Shown piece by piece: positions 1 to 7,968 of a stretch of DNA of 64,000 nt. The DNA lies in the NCBI GenBank assembly GCA_020636375.1, contig JACJXZ010000010.1, positions 324,705-388,704 on the forward strand. The letters run 5' to 3'. This stretch comes from Lewinellaceae bacterium (GTDB taxonomy: Bacteria > Bacteroidota > Bacteroidia > Chitinophagales > Saprospiraceae). The notes beneath the pieces are model-generated. The model saw only the letters and a program-made list of their open reading frames with translations, was not told the origin of the DNA and ran no database searches. The translations under genes and the position numbers were made by a program. Each line of letters opens with the position of its first letter. Position 1 is the stretch's first letter.

Positions 1-36
1 TATTCTCCATCTATGAGATTGTTCACACAGCACCTG

Positions 37-55
37 TTCCGAACTCGTTTCGGAA
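37..55. repeat. Short perfect inverted repeat
   Basis: Seven-base arms (37-43 and 49-55) surround a five-base loop. It is followed by a GC-rich GGAGGTGCGGAGGCGCAGAG stretch. It could be the hairpin of a gene lying to the left of the window, but no T-run follows, so a terminator role is uncertain. Confidence 0.4.
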
Positions 56-100
56 TGTGTTTCTCGCGGAGGTGCGGAGGCGCAGAGAATTGATTTTCAA

Positions 101-309
101 CATGCCCGCATGTATGTGTTTAGTGCCAGGCCAGGTGACATCTTCCGCCTTTTCACTGAACCTTGGCTTATGCCACTATCGTTTAAAGGCGGAAGGTGTC
201 ATCTGGCAAGATGGCTGACCGCGATGAGATTACACCTTTTTGCCCCTCAATCGCCAACAACAAGGAGCAAAAAGATGTCACCTCATCGCTAAACACATAC
301 CTCTGCATG
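101..309. repeat. Nested inverted-repeat element (cloverleaf-like)
   Basis: This 445-base gene-free stretch holds a folded element rather than a gene. Outer arms pair 112-123 with about 290-300. A first internal hairpin pairs 130-152 with 185-207 (21 of 23 positions identical, the other two G-U compatible on the plus strand). A second pairs 221-246 with 264-289. The 12 bases at 133-144 also match 272-283 perfectly, so alternative long-range pairing is possible. It may be a MITE-like repeat or a structured RNA. Beyond it, 345-440 contains copies of an AATAACC-type motif and no gene. Confidence 0.6.
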
Positions 310-445
310 TTTCTTGCCGCGTTTGCGCAAGATCTAACTTGAAAGAGAACTAACCAATAACCCTGTCCGGCTCTGCCGCCGGCAATAACCTCTCCCAGTC
401 CTGGCCCGGCAATAACCAATAACCCCTAATAACCTCCTAACCACC

Positions 446-2428
446 TTACTGTTCCGGTTCCGGCTCGCCGAGCCCCCACTTGAGGGCGATATTGGAATCC
501 CGGGAGGAGACCCGAATGTATCCCTGCATTTCCTGGTGCAGCGCGGAGCAGAAGTCCGTGCAGTAGAAAGGATAGACCCCTTCTTTTTTCGGTTCCCAGA
601 GCAGGGTTTCGGTCTGTCCCGGCATGATGAGCAGTTCGGCGTTGTTGGCGCCCATGACGGCCAGGCCGTGCGGCACGTCCCAGTCCTGTTCCAGGTTGGT
701 GACGTGGAAGTAGACCTTGTCGCCCACCTTGATGCCCTCGATGTTGTCGGGGGCGAAGTGGCTGCGGATGGTCGTCATGTAGACGTGGACGATGTTGCCC
801 TCGCGTTCTACGCGGGCATCCTTTTCACCCATGGCGCGGTAGGGGTGCTCGTTCTCTTCGATTGGATAAAACTTCTTCGACTTCGGCATGACGCGGCTGG
901 CGGAAATGCCCTGCGCGTAGTGCGGCTCGCCAATGGTTGGAAAGTCGAGCAGCAGCTTCATCTTTTCACCGGAGATGTCATAGAGATAAGAAGAATGGTT
1001 AAGCTCCGGGCCGGTGGGCAGGTAGCGGTCCTTGGTGATCTTGTTCATAGCAACCATGTATTTGCCTTCCGGCTTGCGGGAGTCGCCGCCCGGGATCATC
1101 AGGTGGCCGACGGAGTAGTAGCAGGGTACCCTGTCCACTACTTCCCAGGTGCCTACTTTCCACTTCACGATCTCTGAAGATATGAAAAATGTGGTATAAG
1201 CGTTGCCTTTGGCGTCGAATTCGGTATGTAAAGGCCCCAGGCCGGGCTCCTTGACCACGCCGGCGACGACCTCTTCAAACTTCAGGACGGGGATGCCGGC
1301 GATCTCGGTATCGTAGGCTTTTGCCTCGATGGCCTTCAGCATCTTGCTGAAGGAGTGTACCGTCAGGTCGGCCGACAGCTTGCCATTGCCGACGATGTAT
1401 TCGCCGGTCGGGTCGACGTCCACGCCGTGCGGCGATTTGGGCGTCGGCAGGAAGTAGACCAGCCCCGGGCATTCGGACGGGAGCAGCACCTTCACCTTGT
1501 CTTTCATGGTAGAAGTGGCCGTGTGGGTCTTGTCGCTGTAAACGTTATGCGCGTACTGGGCCGGCACTTCCTGGAATTTACCCTGCTGAATATATTCTTC
1601 GGCCTTTTTCCAGTTGACGGCAGCGATGAAATCCTTGTCGTGCTGCGAAGCGTTGACTTCCAGCAGGGTATTCTTTTCCTCGGTATTATAAGAGGTGAAA
1701 AATGTCCAGCCGTGGGACGCTCCCTTGCCGGAGTGTGCCAGGTCGTAGTCGAACGCGGGCAGCAGCACCTGGAAGGCGATATCCATTTCGCCTTCCGGGC
1801 CTACTTTTATAAAGGTGAGCATGCCTTTAAAATTCTCGGCATAGCTGTCGATGGCCACGTCTTTTTGCGGGTAAGGGACCCCGAAACGGGTGCCGGCTAC
1901 CACGTATTCCGTATTTTCCGTAGTAAAGGGTGAGCTGTGGTTGCCGCCGCTGTTGGGGATTTCGATGATCTCTGCCGTTTCGAAGGTCGTCAGGTCGATG
2001 CGGGCGATGCGGGGGGTGTTGTTGCCGTTGATGAACACCCAGCGCCCGTCGGTTTCGCCGTTGGTCTGGGAAATCTCCGGGTGGTGGGCGTCATCCCAGG
2101 GCACGAAACCGTGGGAGGTTTGCAGCAATGGCTTGGTCTCTTCATTGAACCCATAACCCTTTTCTCCGTCCACGGAAAATACCGGGATGACTTTCAGCAG
2201 GCGGCCGGAAGGGAGGCCGTAAACGCTGAGCTGGCCGCTGAAGCCGCCGGAGAAGAAGCCGTAGAATTCGTCGTACTCGCCGGGAGCGACGTACACCTGG
2301 GAGGCGACATCGTCGGCCAGGGCACCGCCCTGGTTGGCGCCGCCCGGTTGGCTACAGCTGAAAAAAGCCAACCCCAGCCCTGCCAGCAGGAACATCGGTA
2401 AGGAGTGAATGCCTATAGGAGTTTTCAT
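446..2428 (-). CDS. nosZ: Nitrous oxide reductase, clade II, lipoprotein type
   Basis: This copper enzyme reduces N2O to N2 as terminal acceptor in anaerobic respiration, outside the cytoplasmic membrane. The 660-residue product starts with a Sec/lipoprotein signal (hydrophobic stretch, then FFSCSQ), as in clade II enzymes, instead of a Tat signal. The C-terminal cupredoxin domain carries the CuA motif CTDFCSALHQEM (Cys, Cys, His, Met ligands in place). The beta-propeller contains the histidine-rich segments expected for the CuZ cluster (DDAHHPE, GGNHSSP, SPHGVD, GPLHTEF, EPHYAQ). Length is normal. It is divergent from an Rrf2 regulator, a cytochrome c and a membrane protein typical of Bacteroidota nos loci. 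nosD/F/Y/L are not in view and would have to lie beyond the left edge or elsewhere. Confidence 0.97.
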   Translation of the reverse strand: MKTPIGIHSLPMFLLAGLGLAFFSCSQPGGANQGGALADDVASQVYVAPGEYDEFYGFFSGGFSGQLSVYGLPSGRLLKVIPVFSVDGEKGYGFNEETKPLLQTSHGFVPWDDAHHPEISQTNGETDGRWVFINGNNTPRIARIDLTTFETAEIIEIPNSGGNHSSPFTTENTEYVVAGTRFGVPYPQKDVAIDSYAENFKGMLTFIKVGPEGEMDIAFQVLLPAFDYDLAHSGKGASHGWTFFTSYNTEEKNTLLEVNASQHDKDFIAAVNWKKAEEYIQQGKFQEVPAQYAHNVYSDKTHTATSTMKDKVKVLLPSECPGLVYFLPTPKSPHGVDVDPTGEYIVGNGKLSADLTVHSFSKMLKAIEAKAYDTEIAGIPVLKFEEVVAGVVKEPGLGPLHTEFDAKGNAYTTFFISSEIVKWKVGTWEVVDRVPCYYSVGHLMIPGGDSRKPEGKYMVAMNKITKDRYLPTGPELNHSSYLYDISGEKMKLLLDFPTIGEPHYAQGISASRVMPKSKKFYPIEENEHPYRAMGEKDARVEREGNIVHVYMTTIRSHFAPDNIEGIKVGDKVYFHVTNLEQDWDVPHGLAVMGANNAELLIMPGQTETLLWEPKKEGVYPFYCTDFCSALHQEMQGYIRVSSRDSNIALKWGLGEPEPEQ

Positions 2429-2490
2429 AAGTGAATGAATTTTGTTTGCGATGATTAATGTTTATGATGCTGGTTCCAAACAATAATAAG

Positions 2491-2510
2491 GATAAAAAGA
2501 CTTTTTTATC
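2491..2510. promoter_or_regulatory. Candidate operator upstream of nosZ
   Basis: A perfect 8+4+8 palindrome (GATAAAAA, four bases, TTTTTATC) lies about 63 bases ahead of the nosZ start in the divergent nosZ/rrf2 region. A related palindrome sits before the Rrf2 gene, which makes a shared regulator, plausibly the Rrf2 protein itself, attractive. This is inference from position and symmetry only. Confidence 0.35.
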
Positions 2511-2679
2511 TTTTATGCAAAGAAAACAAGTCGTCATTTCTTGTACAATGACTTTTGTCACCCCTTGTGTATCAGAGGAGGAATTTGTTATTCAAAATGC
2601 TGTTTATCAATTTTTTAAAACTTATTTTTTGGTTTTGATGAGTGGGAAAAATATTTTTGAAAAGGACAGGGAGGAAATA

Positions 2680-2705
2680 AATAAAAGATTTTTTTGTCTT
2701 TTATT
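2680..2705. promoter_or_regulatory. Candidate operator upstream of rrf2 regulator
   Basis: Nine-base inverted arms AATAAAAGA (2680-2688) and TCTTTTATT (2697-2705) flank an eight-base T-rich spacer, 77 bases before the Rrf2-family start. The half-site resembles that of the palindrome at 2491-2510. It may be an autoregulatory site, but AT-rich runs make chance symmetry more likely than usual. Confidence 0.3.
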
Positions 2706-2782
2706 ATTTTTTACCATAACTTGCGCAAAAATTGGCCTTTCCGGACAGCACGGCGCTTTTCCGGGAAACAAAAAAACAGCCT

Positions 2783-3208
2783 ATGTTTTCCCAGGCGTGT
2801 AAATATGCAATACGAGCGGTCCTTTACCTGGCGGTTCACGCCAGCGCAGGGAAAAAAGTCGGCGTGAAGGATATCGCCGCCGCATTGGACGTGCCGAAGT
2901 ACTTCCTGGCGAAGATCCTGCAGCAATTGTCGCGCAACAACCTGATCTCTTCCACCAAGGGGCCGAGCGGAGGTTTTTACCTCAGCGAGAAGAACCTGGA
3001 AGCCACTTTGAAAGAAGTGGTGGAATGTATCGACGGGCCGGACGTGTTCAACGCCTGCATCCTGGGCCTGCCGGTGTGTTCTTCGGAGAATCCCTGCCCG
3101 TTGCACATTCAGGCGTTCGCCTACCGGGAAGGCCTGCACTATCAGCTGAAACACCAGGCCATTGGCGACCTGGCCAAACGGATTGAACGGGAAGAACAGA
3201 AGATATAA
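2783..3208 (+). CDS. Rrf2 family transcriptional regulator
   Basis: The start is placed at the ATG giving MFSQACKYAIRAVLYLA, which matches the family N-terminus; a longer in-frame extension has no family resemblance. The 141-residue protein has the Rrf2 winged helix (DVPKYFLAKILQQL, then STKGPSGGFYL in the wing). It ends with three cysteines spaced C-x6-C-x5-C, as in the iron-sulfur sensors IscR and NsrR. Rrf2 proteins sense NO, redox or cluster status. Its place between nosZ and the cytochrome gene suggests control of N2O respiration, possibly as an NO/redox sensor. The ligand cannot be deduced from sequence. Confidence 0.9.
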   Translation: MFSQACKYAIRAVLYLAVHASAGKKVGVKDIAAALDVPKYFLAKILQQLSRNNLISSTKGPSGGFYLSEKNLEATLKEVVECIDGPDVFNACILGLPVCSSENPCPLHIQAFAYREGLHYQLKHQAIGDLAKRIEREEQKI

Positions 3209-3271
3209 CTACAAAAGCGGGTTCCAAGCAATAGTATTTCTTAAAGTTTCTCAACTTGTTAAACCACAATC

Positions 3272-3751
3272 ATGAAACGATTATCAGTATTTCTCGCTTT
3301 TGTTTTAGCCATCTTCGCTTATGCCTGCGGCGGTTCCGGAGATACTTCCTCTGCCGGTAAGCCGGCGCCCAAAAGCATGATCGACGACCCGGTGGCGGAT
3401 GACGGCAAGGGCGTCGGCGAGATCAAAGAGGTGTCGCTCAACAGCCCGCTCAAGCCTGGAATGGTGGAAAAAGGCAAAGCCATTTATGAAATGAAATGCG
3501 CCGCCTGCCACAAGCTTAGCGATCAGCGGGTCGTGGGCCCGGGCTGGAAAGGCGTCACCGAGCGCCGCAAGCCGGAGTGGATTATGAACATGACCACCAA
3601 CGTCGACATCATGCTGGAGAAAGACCCGGCGGCGCAGGCCCTGCTCAAGGAGTGCCTCGTACGCATGCCCAACCAGAACCTCTCCATCGGCGACGCCCGC
3701 GACGTGCTGGAGTTCATGTACGCCAACGACGGCCACGAGGTGGGGAATTAG
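3272..3751 (+). CDS. Monohaem cytochrome c lipoprotein
   Basis: The 159-residue product has a lipoprotein signal with lipobox cysteine at residue 19 (AYACGG), then a low-complexity linker. A class I cytochrome c domain follows, with haem motif CAACH at residues 76-80 and a probable axial methionine in RMPNQN. It starts 63 bases after the Rrf2 gene. Small lipoprotein cytochromes of this kind accompany clade II nosZ in Bacteroidota and are the likely electron donor to NosZ. The donor role is inferred from context. Confidence 0.93.
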   Translation: MKRLSVFLAFVLAIFAYACGGSGDTSSAGKPAPKSMIDDPVADDGKGVGEIKEVSLNSPLKPGMVEKGKAIYEMKCAACHKLSDQRVVGPGWKGVTERRKPEWIMNMTTNVDIMLEKDPAAQALLKECLVRMPNQNLSIGDARDVLEFMYANDGHEVGN

Positions 3752-3898
3752 GTTCGTTGTGGATTATCCCCGGAGCGGGCTGACGGGAAATGCTCCTGGC
3801 TTTTCCTCAGGCGAAGTTCCCGTCGTCCGTTCTTTGGCAAGGATAATCCACAACTCCTTTGCCCCTGAAATTCGTCTGTAAACTAAAAAACTGTTACC

Positions 3899-5266
3899 AT
3901 GCCCAAAGTGTGGTTTCGCGTCGCATTGGTCAACCTCCTTATTGCTGCTACCATGGGGGTAATATTGCGGTATGCTTTTGTGGAGGAGCTAACCTGGTTA
4001 AAGTTCCGGTTCTTTCTGCACGGGCACTCCCACGTGGCGATGCTGGGATGGGCATATCTGGCGCTCTATGCTCTGCTGATGAGCGGCTTCCTGCCGCAGG
4101 AACAGCAACGCTCCAGATTTTATCGCGACGTATTCCTGCTCAGCCAGGCGGCCGTGATCGGCATGCTCATCGCCTTCCCCGTTCAGGGGTACGCTGCCTG
4201 GTCCATCGCCTTTTCTACGCTGCACGTGCTGGCGTCCTATGCTTTTGCCTGGCGCTTCTGGAAGGACATTCGCGGGCAGTGCGGCCTGCCGGTATTGTTT
4301 GTCCGGGCGGCACTTCTGTTCATGTTGTTTTCCACCCTCGCGTTATGGGCCATGATCCCCATTATGATCTTTGGGTACCAGCAGAAAATCATCTACTACC
4401 TGACTGTGCAGTTTTACCTTCACTTCCAGTTCAACGGCTGGTTTACCTTCGCTGTGCTGGGGTTGTTCTTTCAGCTGCTGAAAAACCGCAACATTCCGGG
4501 CTTTGGAAGGGCTGATGCGGAAGCCGGAAATGGGAAGCCGGAAATGGGAAGCCGGAAACCGGAGGGGCGCAGGCAACGAACGACAAACACCCGCTTTCTG
4601 CCCCGTCTTCGCTATCGCTCTTCCGGGCAAGCTTCCGCTTTCCGCCTTCCGCCTTCCGCTTTCGCACCTCGCCTCGCCCGCCCCTTTTTCTGGCTGCTCC
4701 TGGTTTCCTCCTTTTTTACCTATGCTTTGGCAGTGGCCTGGTCGGAGCCTCTGCCCGCCGTTTTTGCCGCCAACAGCCTGGGGGTGACGCTGCAACTGGC
4801 CGCTATGGTTTTCTTCGCCCTCCTGGTGGTCAATGCACATAAGGATTTGCACCAACAACTGGGCGGCTGGGGCTTCCTGCTGGTCAAGATCGCCTTTGCC
4901 TGCTTCGCGCTAAAGGTATTGATGCAGGCAGCGGTGGTGATCCCCCACATTGCCACGGTAGCCTACACCATCCGCAACTTCGTCATCGGCTTTATCCATC
5001 TGGTGTTGCTGGGCGTGATCACCCAGTTCATCCTGGGCTATGCCACTCTCAACGGAGTGCTGAGCGTGCGCTCCCGGCTTTCCAGGCTGGGGATGGGCCT
5101 GCTGCTGGCGGGCTTCTTCGGCAGCGAGCTGCTGCTCTTCCTGCAGGGGACGATGTTCTGGGGTGCGAAGGGTTTCCTGCCGTATTACTACGAGGGATTG
5201 TTTGGAATCTCGCTGCTGATGCCGGCGGGAATAGTGAGCCTGTTGGCGGGCGAGGCGAAAAGGTGA
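3899..5266 (+). CDS. Polytopic membrane protein of the nos locus, haem-copper-oxidase-like
   Basis: The 455-residue protein has about a dozen predicted membrane segments. Residues 41-51 (HGHSHVAMLGW) and a later HFQFNGW resemble the conserved histidine segments of haem-copper oxidase subunit I and of NnrS-like proteins. Such proteins are regular neighbours of nosZ in Bacteroidota and may bind haem or take part in quinol-to-cytochrome electron flow, but the function is not established. A hydrophilic, arginine- and serine-rich stretch at roughly residues 204-262 breaks the membrane topology and coincides with a DNA repeat inserted in frame. The open frame continues with clean membrane helices after it. 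A small AT-poor spacer of about 150 bases precedes the gene. Confidence 0.75.
   Translation: MPKVWFRVALVNLLIAATMGVILRYAFVEELTWLKFRFFLHGHSHVAMLGWAYLALYALLMSGFLPQEQQRSRFYRDVFLLSQAAVIGMLIAFPVQGYAAWSIAFSTLHVLASYAFAWRFWKDIRGQCGLPVLFVRAALLFMLFSTLALWAMIPIMIFGYQQKIIYYLTVQFYLHFQFNGWFTFAVLGLFFQLLKNRNIPGFGRADAEAGNGKPEMGSRKPEGRRQRTTNTRFLPRLRYRSSGQASAFRLPPSAFAPRLARPFFWLLLVSSFFTYALAVAWSEPLPAVFAANSLGVTLQLAAMVFFALLVVNAHKDLHQQLGGWGFLLVKIAFACFALKVLMQAAVVIPHIATVAYTIRNFVIGFIHLVLLGVITQFILGYATLNGVLSVRSRLSRLGMGLLLAGFFGSELLLFLQGTMFWGAKGFLPYYYEGLFGISLLMPAGIVSLLAGEAKR
4517..4652. repeat. Repeat inserted in frame in the nos-locus membrane protein gene
   Basis: The 14-base unit GCCGGAAATGGGAA occurs in tandem at 4523-4536 and 4537-4550, with a partial third copy to 4560. 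GCGGAAGCCGGAAA at 4517-4530 is an inverted near-match (13 of 14) of 4639-4652, giving imperfect terminal inverted repeats about 135 bases apart. A similar GAAGGCGGAAGGCGGA tract lies at about 44803-44825. This looks like a dispersed miniature element whose coding-frame-preserving copy has been kept inside a gene. Confidence 0.55.
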
Positions 5267-5331
5267 GGTCGGGCTTGTTAATTTAACTTGAGTTCGGGAT
5301 TAGCAGTCTTGACGATCAATTATTTTGGTCA

Positions 5332-5385
5332 GTTGCTTGTTGTTAGTTGATTGTTCCCGCGAACCGACAACGGACAACAAACAAC
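5332..5385. terminator. Inverted repeat between convergent genes
   Basis: Imperfect 18-base arms (5332-5349 and 5368-5385, 15 of 18 matching) lie between two genes that converge here. The position fits a bidirectional transcription stop, though no T-run is present. It may instead be a dispersed repeat. Confidence 0.35.
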
Positions 5386-5433
5386 CGTCAACTTGTTCAA
5401 CATCAGCCTCTGTCCTCCTCAACCCCGCTATAA

Positions 5434-6651
5434 TCATTCATTCTGCCGCACCTTCAGGCCATACCCTTTGAGGATTTTCCGCGCCACCGAAGCCTTATGC
5501 GCTTCATCCGGCCCGTCGTAGATGCGGGCGCCCCGTTCTTCGCGGTAGAAATAGGAGAGGATGGTATCGTCGGTGATGCCCAGGGCGCCATGCACCTGCA
5601 GGGCCCGGTCGATGGCTTGTTGCAGGACGCCGGCGACGAAGAACTTGATGGTGGAAATATCTGTGCTGGCGGCGCGTTGCCCTTCCTTTTCCATTTTAAG
5701 GGCGGCATGGAGCACCATATAGCGGGCGGCGTCGATCTGGGCCCGGCATTCGGCGATCCAGGCCTGTATCATTTGTTGTTGTCCGAGCATCCTGCCGCCG
5801 CCGATCTCCCGGGTGGCGGCACGGCGGCACATCATGTCGAAGGCCCGCTCGCAGATGCCGATCCACCGCATGCAGTGGTGGATGCGGCCGGGGCCGAGGC
5901 GCTGCTGCGCCAGCCGGAAGCCTTCCCCTTCTGCTCCCAGCCGGTTTGTTTTGGGGACGCGCACCTCGGTCAGGCGGATTTCGGCGTGGCTGTGCCACCC
6001 TTCGCCGGCATGGCCCATGACCGGTATATTGCGCACCAGCTCGAAACCCGGCGCGTCCGTCGGCACGATGATCATGCTGGCCCGCTGGTAAGGGTTGCCG
6101 GCATCCGGGTTGGTGACGGCCATGACGATGGAGAAGGCGGCGCCGTCGGCCGACGAGGTGAACCACTTGTGGCCATTGATGAGGTAATCCTCCCCGTCGC
6201 CGACGGCAGTGGTGCCCATGCGCACCGGGTTGGATCCGGCGTAGGCAGGCTCCGTCATGGCAAAACAGGAGCGGATGTCTCCGGCGAGCAAGGGGTGGAG
6301 ATACCGCTGTTGGATATCCGGCGAGCCGTATTCGAGCAACAGCTCCGTATTTCCGGCATCCGGTGCCTGGCAGTTGAACGCCAGGTGGCCAAAAGGGGTC
6401 GTTCCCAGCAGCTCGCTGAGCTGGCCGAATTCGGACAGGCTAAGGCCGGCCCCGCCGTGCCCTGCCGGCAAGTGGGGGTTCCAGGCACCGGTAGCCCGGG
6501 CTTTCTTCCGGAGAGCGCGGATCTCAGATTCTACCCCCCGGAAAGAGGCCTGCAACCACCGCAGCTCGTTGGGATAAATCTCCGTTTCCAGGAATTCCTT
6601 TACGGCAGCCTGCAATTTCCTGAGCAGGGGAGTGGCGAATGCTTCAACCAT
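5434..6651 (-). CDS. Acyl-CoA dehydrogenase family protein (ACAD10/11-like)
   Basis: This FAD enzyme family oxidises acyl-CoA thioesters to enoyl-CoA. The 405 residues show the N-terminal helical domain, the middle beta domain (CFAMTEPAYAGSNP, then HKWFTSSADG) and the C-terminal helical domain (HGALGITDD, RIYDGPDEAHKASVARKIL). The DGPDEVH-like end is typical of the ACAD10/11 branch, which handles long or hydroxylated acyl chains. Specificity cannot be assigned. The next gene upstream on the same strand ends 21 bases away, so the two may be cotranscribed. Confidence 0.9.
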   Translation of the reverse strand: MVEAFATPLLRKLQAAVKEFLETEIYPNELRWLQASFRGVESEIRALRKKARATGAWNPHLPAGHGGAGLSLSEFGQLSELLGTTPFGHLAFNCQAPDAGNTELLLEYGSPDIQQRYLHPLLAGDIRSCFAMTEPAYAGSNPVRMGTTAVGDGEDYLINGHKWFTSSADGAAFSIVMAVTNPDAGNPYQRASMIIVPTDAPGFELVRNIPVMGHAGEGWHSHAEIRLTEVRVPKTNRLGAEGEGFRLAQQRLGPGRIHHCMRWIGICERAFDMMCRRAATREIGGGRMLGQQQMIQAWIAECRAQIDAARYMVLHAALKMEKEGQRAASTDISTIKFFVAGVLQQAIDRALQVHGALGITDDTILSYFYREERGARIYDGPDEAHKASVARKILKGYGLKVRQNE

Positions 6652-6672
6652 GGTTAGTTTGTTTTACCGGGA

Positions 6673-7890
6673 TCAGGCAAACAAGGCGATCAGGAAGGTC
6701 CCGACTGTTACAATGAAACCGGCCATGAAGATATTATAGGAAATAGACAAGTAGCGGTACTTCTTGTCCAGGACTTTTCCGAGGTAGTACAGGTCCCGGA
6801 CCATATTGCCGTAGAGCAAGCTGCTGTCATTGAAAACATCTTCCATCGCCTCCTCGAACTGGTCGAGGCTCAGGGTGACGAAGTTGCCGAAGAAAGCCAC
6901 ATTGCGCCGCACTTCCTCCATCGGGGCACCTTCCCGGTTGAGCATGGTGACTTTGGGGCGGGCGGAGAGGACGGCAAAAATGAGGCTGGCCAGGCCGGTG
7001 ACCAGAAAGATGACGACAGGCAGTAAGATTTGCGGGTTGTTCTCTCCGATATTGCGATAAGAGAGGAAGGTGATGAGTACACTGATCAGGATGGCGTTGA
7101 CGCTGATCATGATATTGGCCTTGTTGTCGGCGATGGCGCTCAGGTTGATGTGATTCCGGTAGTTGGACCGGAAGAAAGTCTGTATGCCCCGTGCCGGCAC
7201 TTTTTGCTCTATGCCTCCCAGCCGGTTATCCCAGCCTCCTTTCTTGTCCTGTTGTTTTTCCACCAGCTTTCGGCAGTTGTGGATGGCCTGGGCCAGGAGG
7301 GGTTGAAAGTGAGTCTGGGCGTAGTGCGTGTGCAGCTTGACCCGCAGCAGTTCTTCCAGGAGTATCCTGGCCCACTCCGTTTTGTCGTATTTTTCCCCGA
7401 GCAGGAACTCTCGTTCCAGGCGGAGCAGGGGCAGCCCCGTTTCGGGTTCCTGCAGGTAGGTGGCAGCTTGCGCGGCGTCGCTCAGCATCCATGCGGCTTC
7501 TCCGGAGGCAGGCAGGCCTTCTGCAACAACATGGATGCAGTGCAATACGACTTCCTGTTGTTCTTTTGGATAGCCGGCCTCTTTAAAGAACTGCCGGGCG
7601 AACTCGGCGCTGAAGTGGCCCGGCTCGCGGTAGTCGTATAAATATCCGGTGGGGAACAACCAGGCAGCCAGCAGGGCATGCTTCCGGGCTTCCCCGCCGG
7701 CGTTTTCCCCTTCGGCGATTTCCTGAACGCGGCTGGCCACCGCATTGGCAAAAGCATAGTTGTGGACGAGCAGGCGCCCGTCCTGCCGCTGCCCGAACAG
7801 CCGCAGGACAAAAGCCCGGGCCTGTCCGATGATGGCCGTTTCTTCCGGCTGGGCGCCCCGCCCTTCTGTTTCCTTCATCTTCTCTGACAT
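6673..7890 (-). CDS. Degenerate HD-domain protein with Pycsar-effector-type membrane domain
   Basis: The N-terminal ~200 residues align in pattern with HD phosphohydrolase-like domains, but the catalytic His-Asp pair is replaced (AAWLFPTGYLYDY where AAWFHDxGY is usual). Only a later His (GHFSA) remains, so hydrolase activity is unlikely. The C-terminal ~170 residues carry SAIADNKANIMISVNAILIS, the hallmark of the Pycsar effector transmembrane family (DUF5706), with two hydrophobic segments, a linker and a terminal hydrophobic helix. Such proteins disrupt membranes upon cyclic nucleotide binding in defence systems, but stand-alone HD fusions are common in Bacteroidota and their role is unclear. 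No cyclase gene is adjacent. The nearest, at 26.0-27.9 kb, is far away. Confidence 0.72.
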   Translation of the reverse strand: MSEKMKETEGRGAQPEETAIIGQARAFVLRLFGQRQDGRLLVHNYAFANAVASRVQEIAEGENAGGEARKHALLAAWLFPTGYLYDYREPGHFSAEFARQFFKEAGYPKEQQEVVLHCIHVVAEGLPASGEAAWMLSDAAQAATYLQEPETGLPLLRLEREFLLGEKYDKTEWARILLEELLRVKLHTHYAQTHFQPLLAQAIHNCRKLVEKQQDKKGGWDNRLGGIEQKVPARGIQTFFRSNYRNHINLSAIADNKANIMISVNAILISVLITFLSYRNIGENNPQILLPVVIFLVTGLASLIFAVLSARPKVTMLNREGAPMEEVRRNVAFFGNFVTLSLDQFEEAMEDVFNDSSLLYGNMVRDLYYLGKVLDKKYRYLSISYNIFMAGFIVTVGTFLIALFA

Positions 7891-7968
7891 ATGGGAGTAA
7901 TATACGAAAATTCGGAATTCACTGTTTCATGGTTTTACAGCTTCCGTGTACCCCGGAGGCCATGCCCC

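Noticed and set aside
6673..7890. Complete Pycsar operon
   Set aside because: Flanking genes are an acyl-CoA dehydrogenase and a prenyl synthase. No PycC-like cyclase is next to it.
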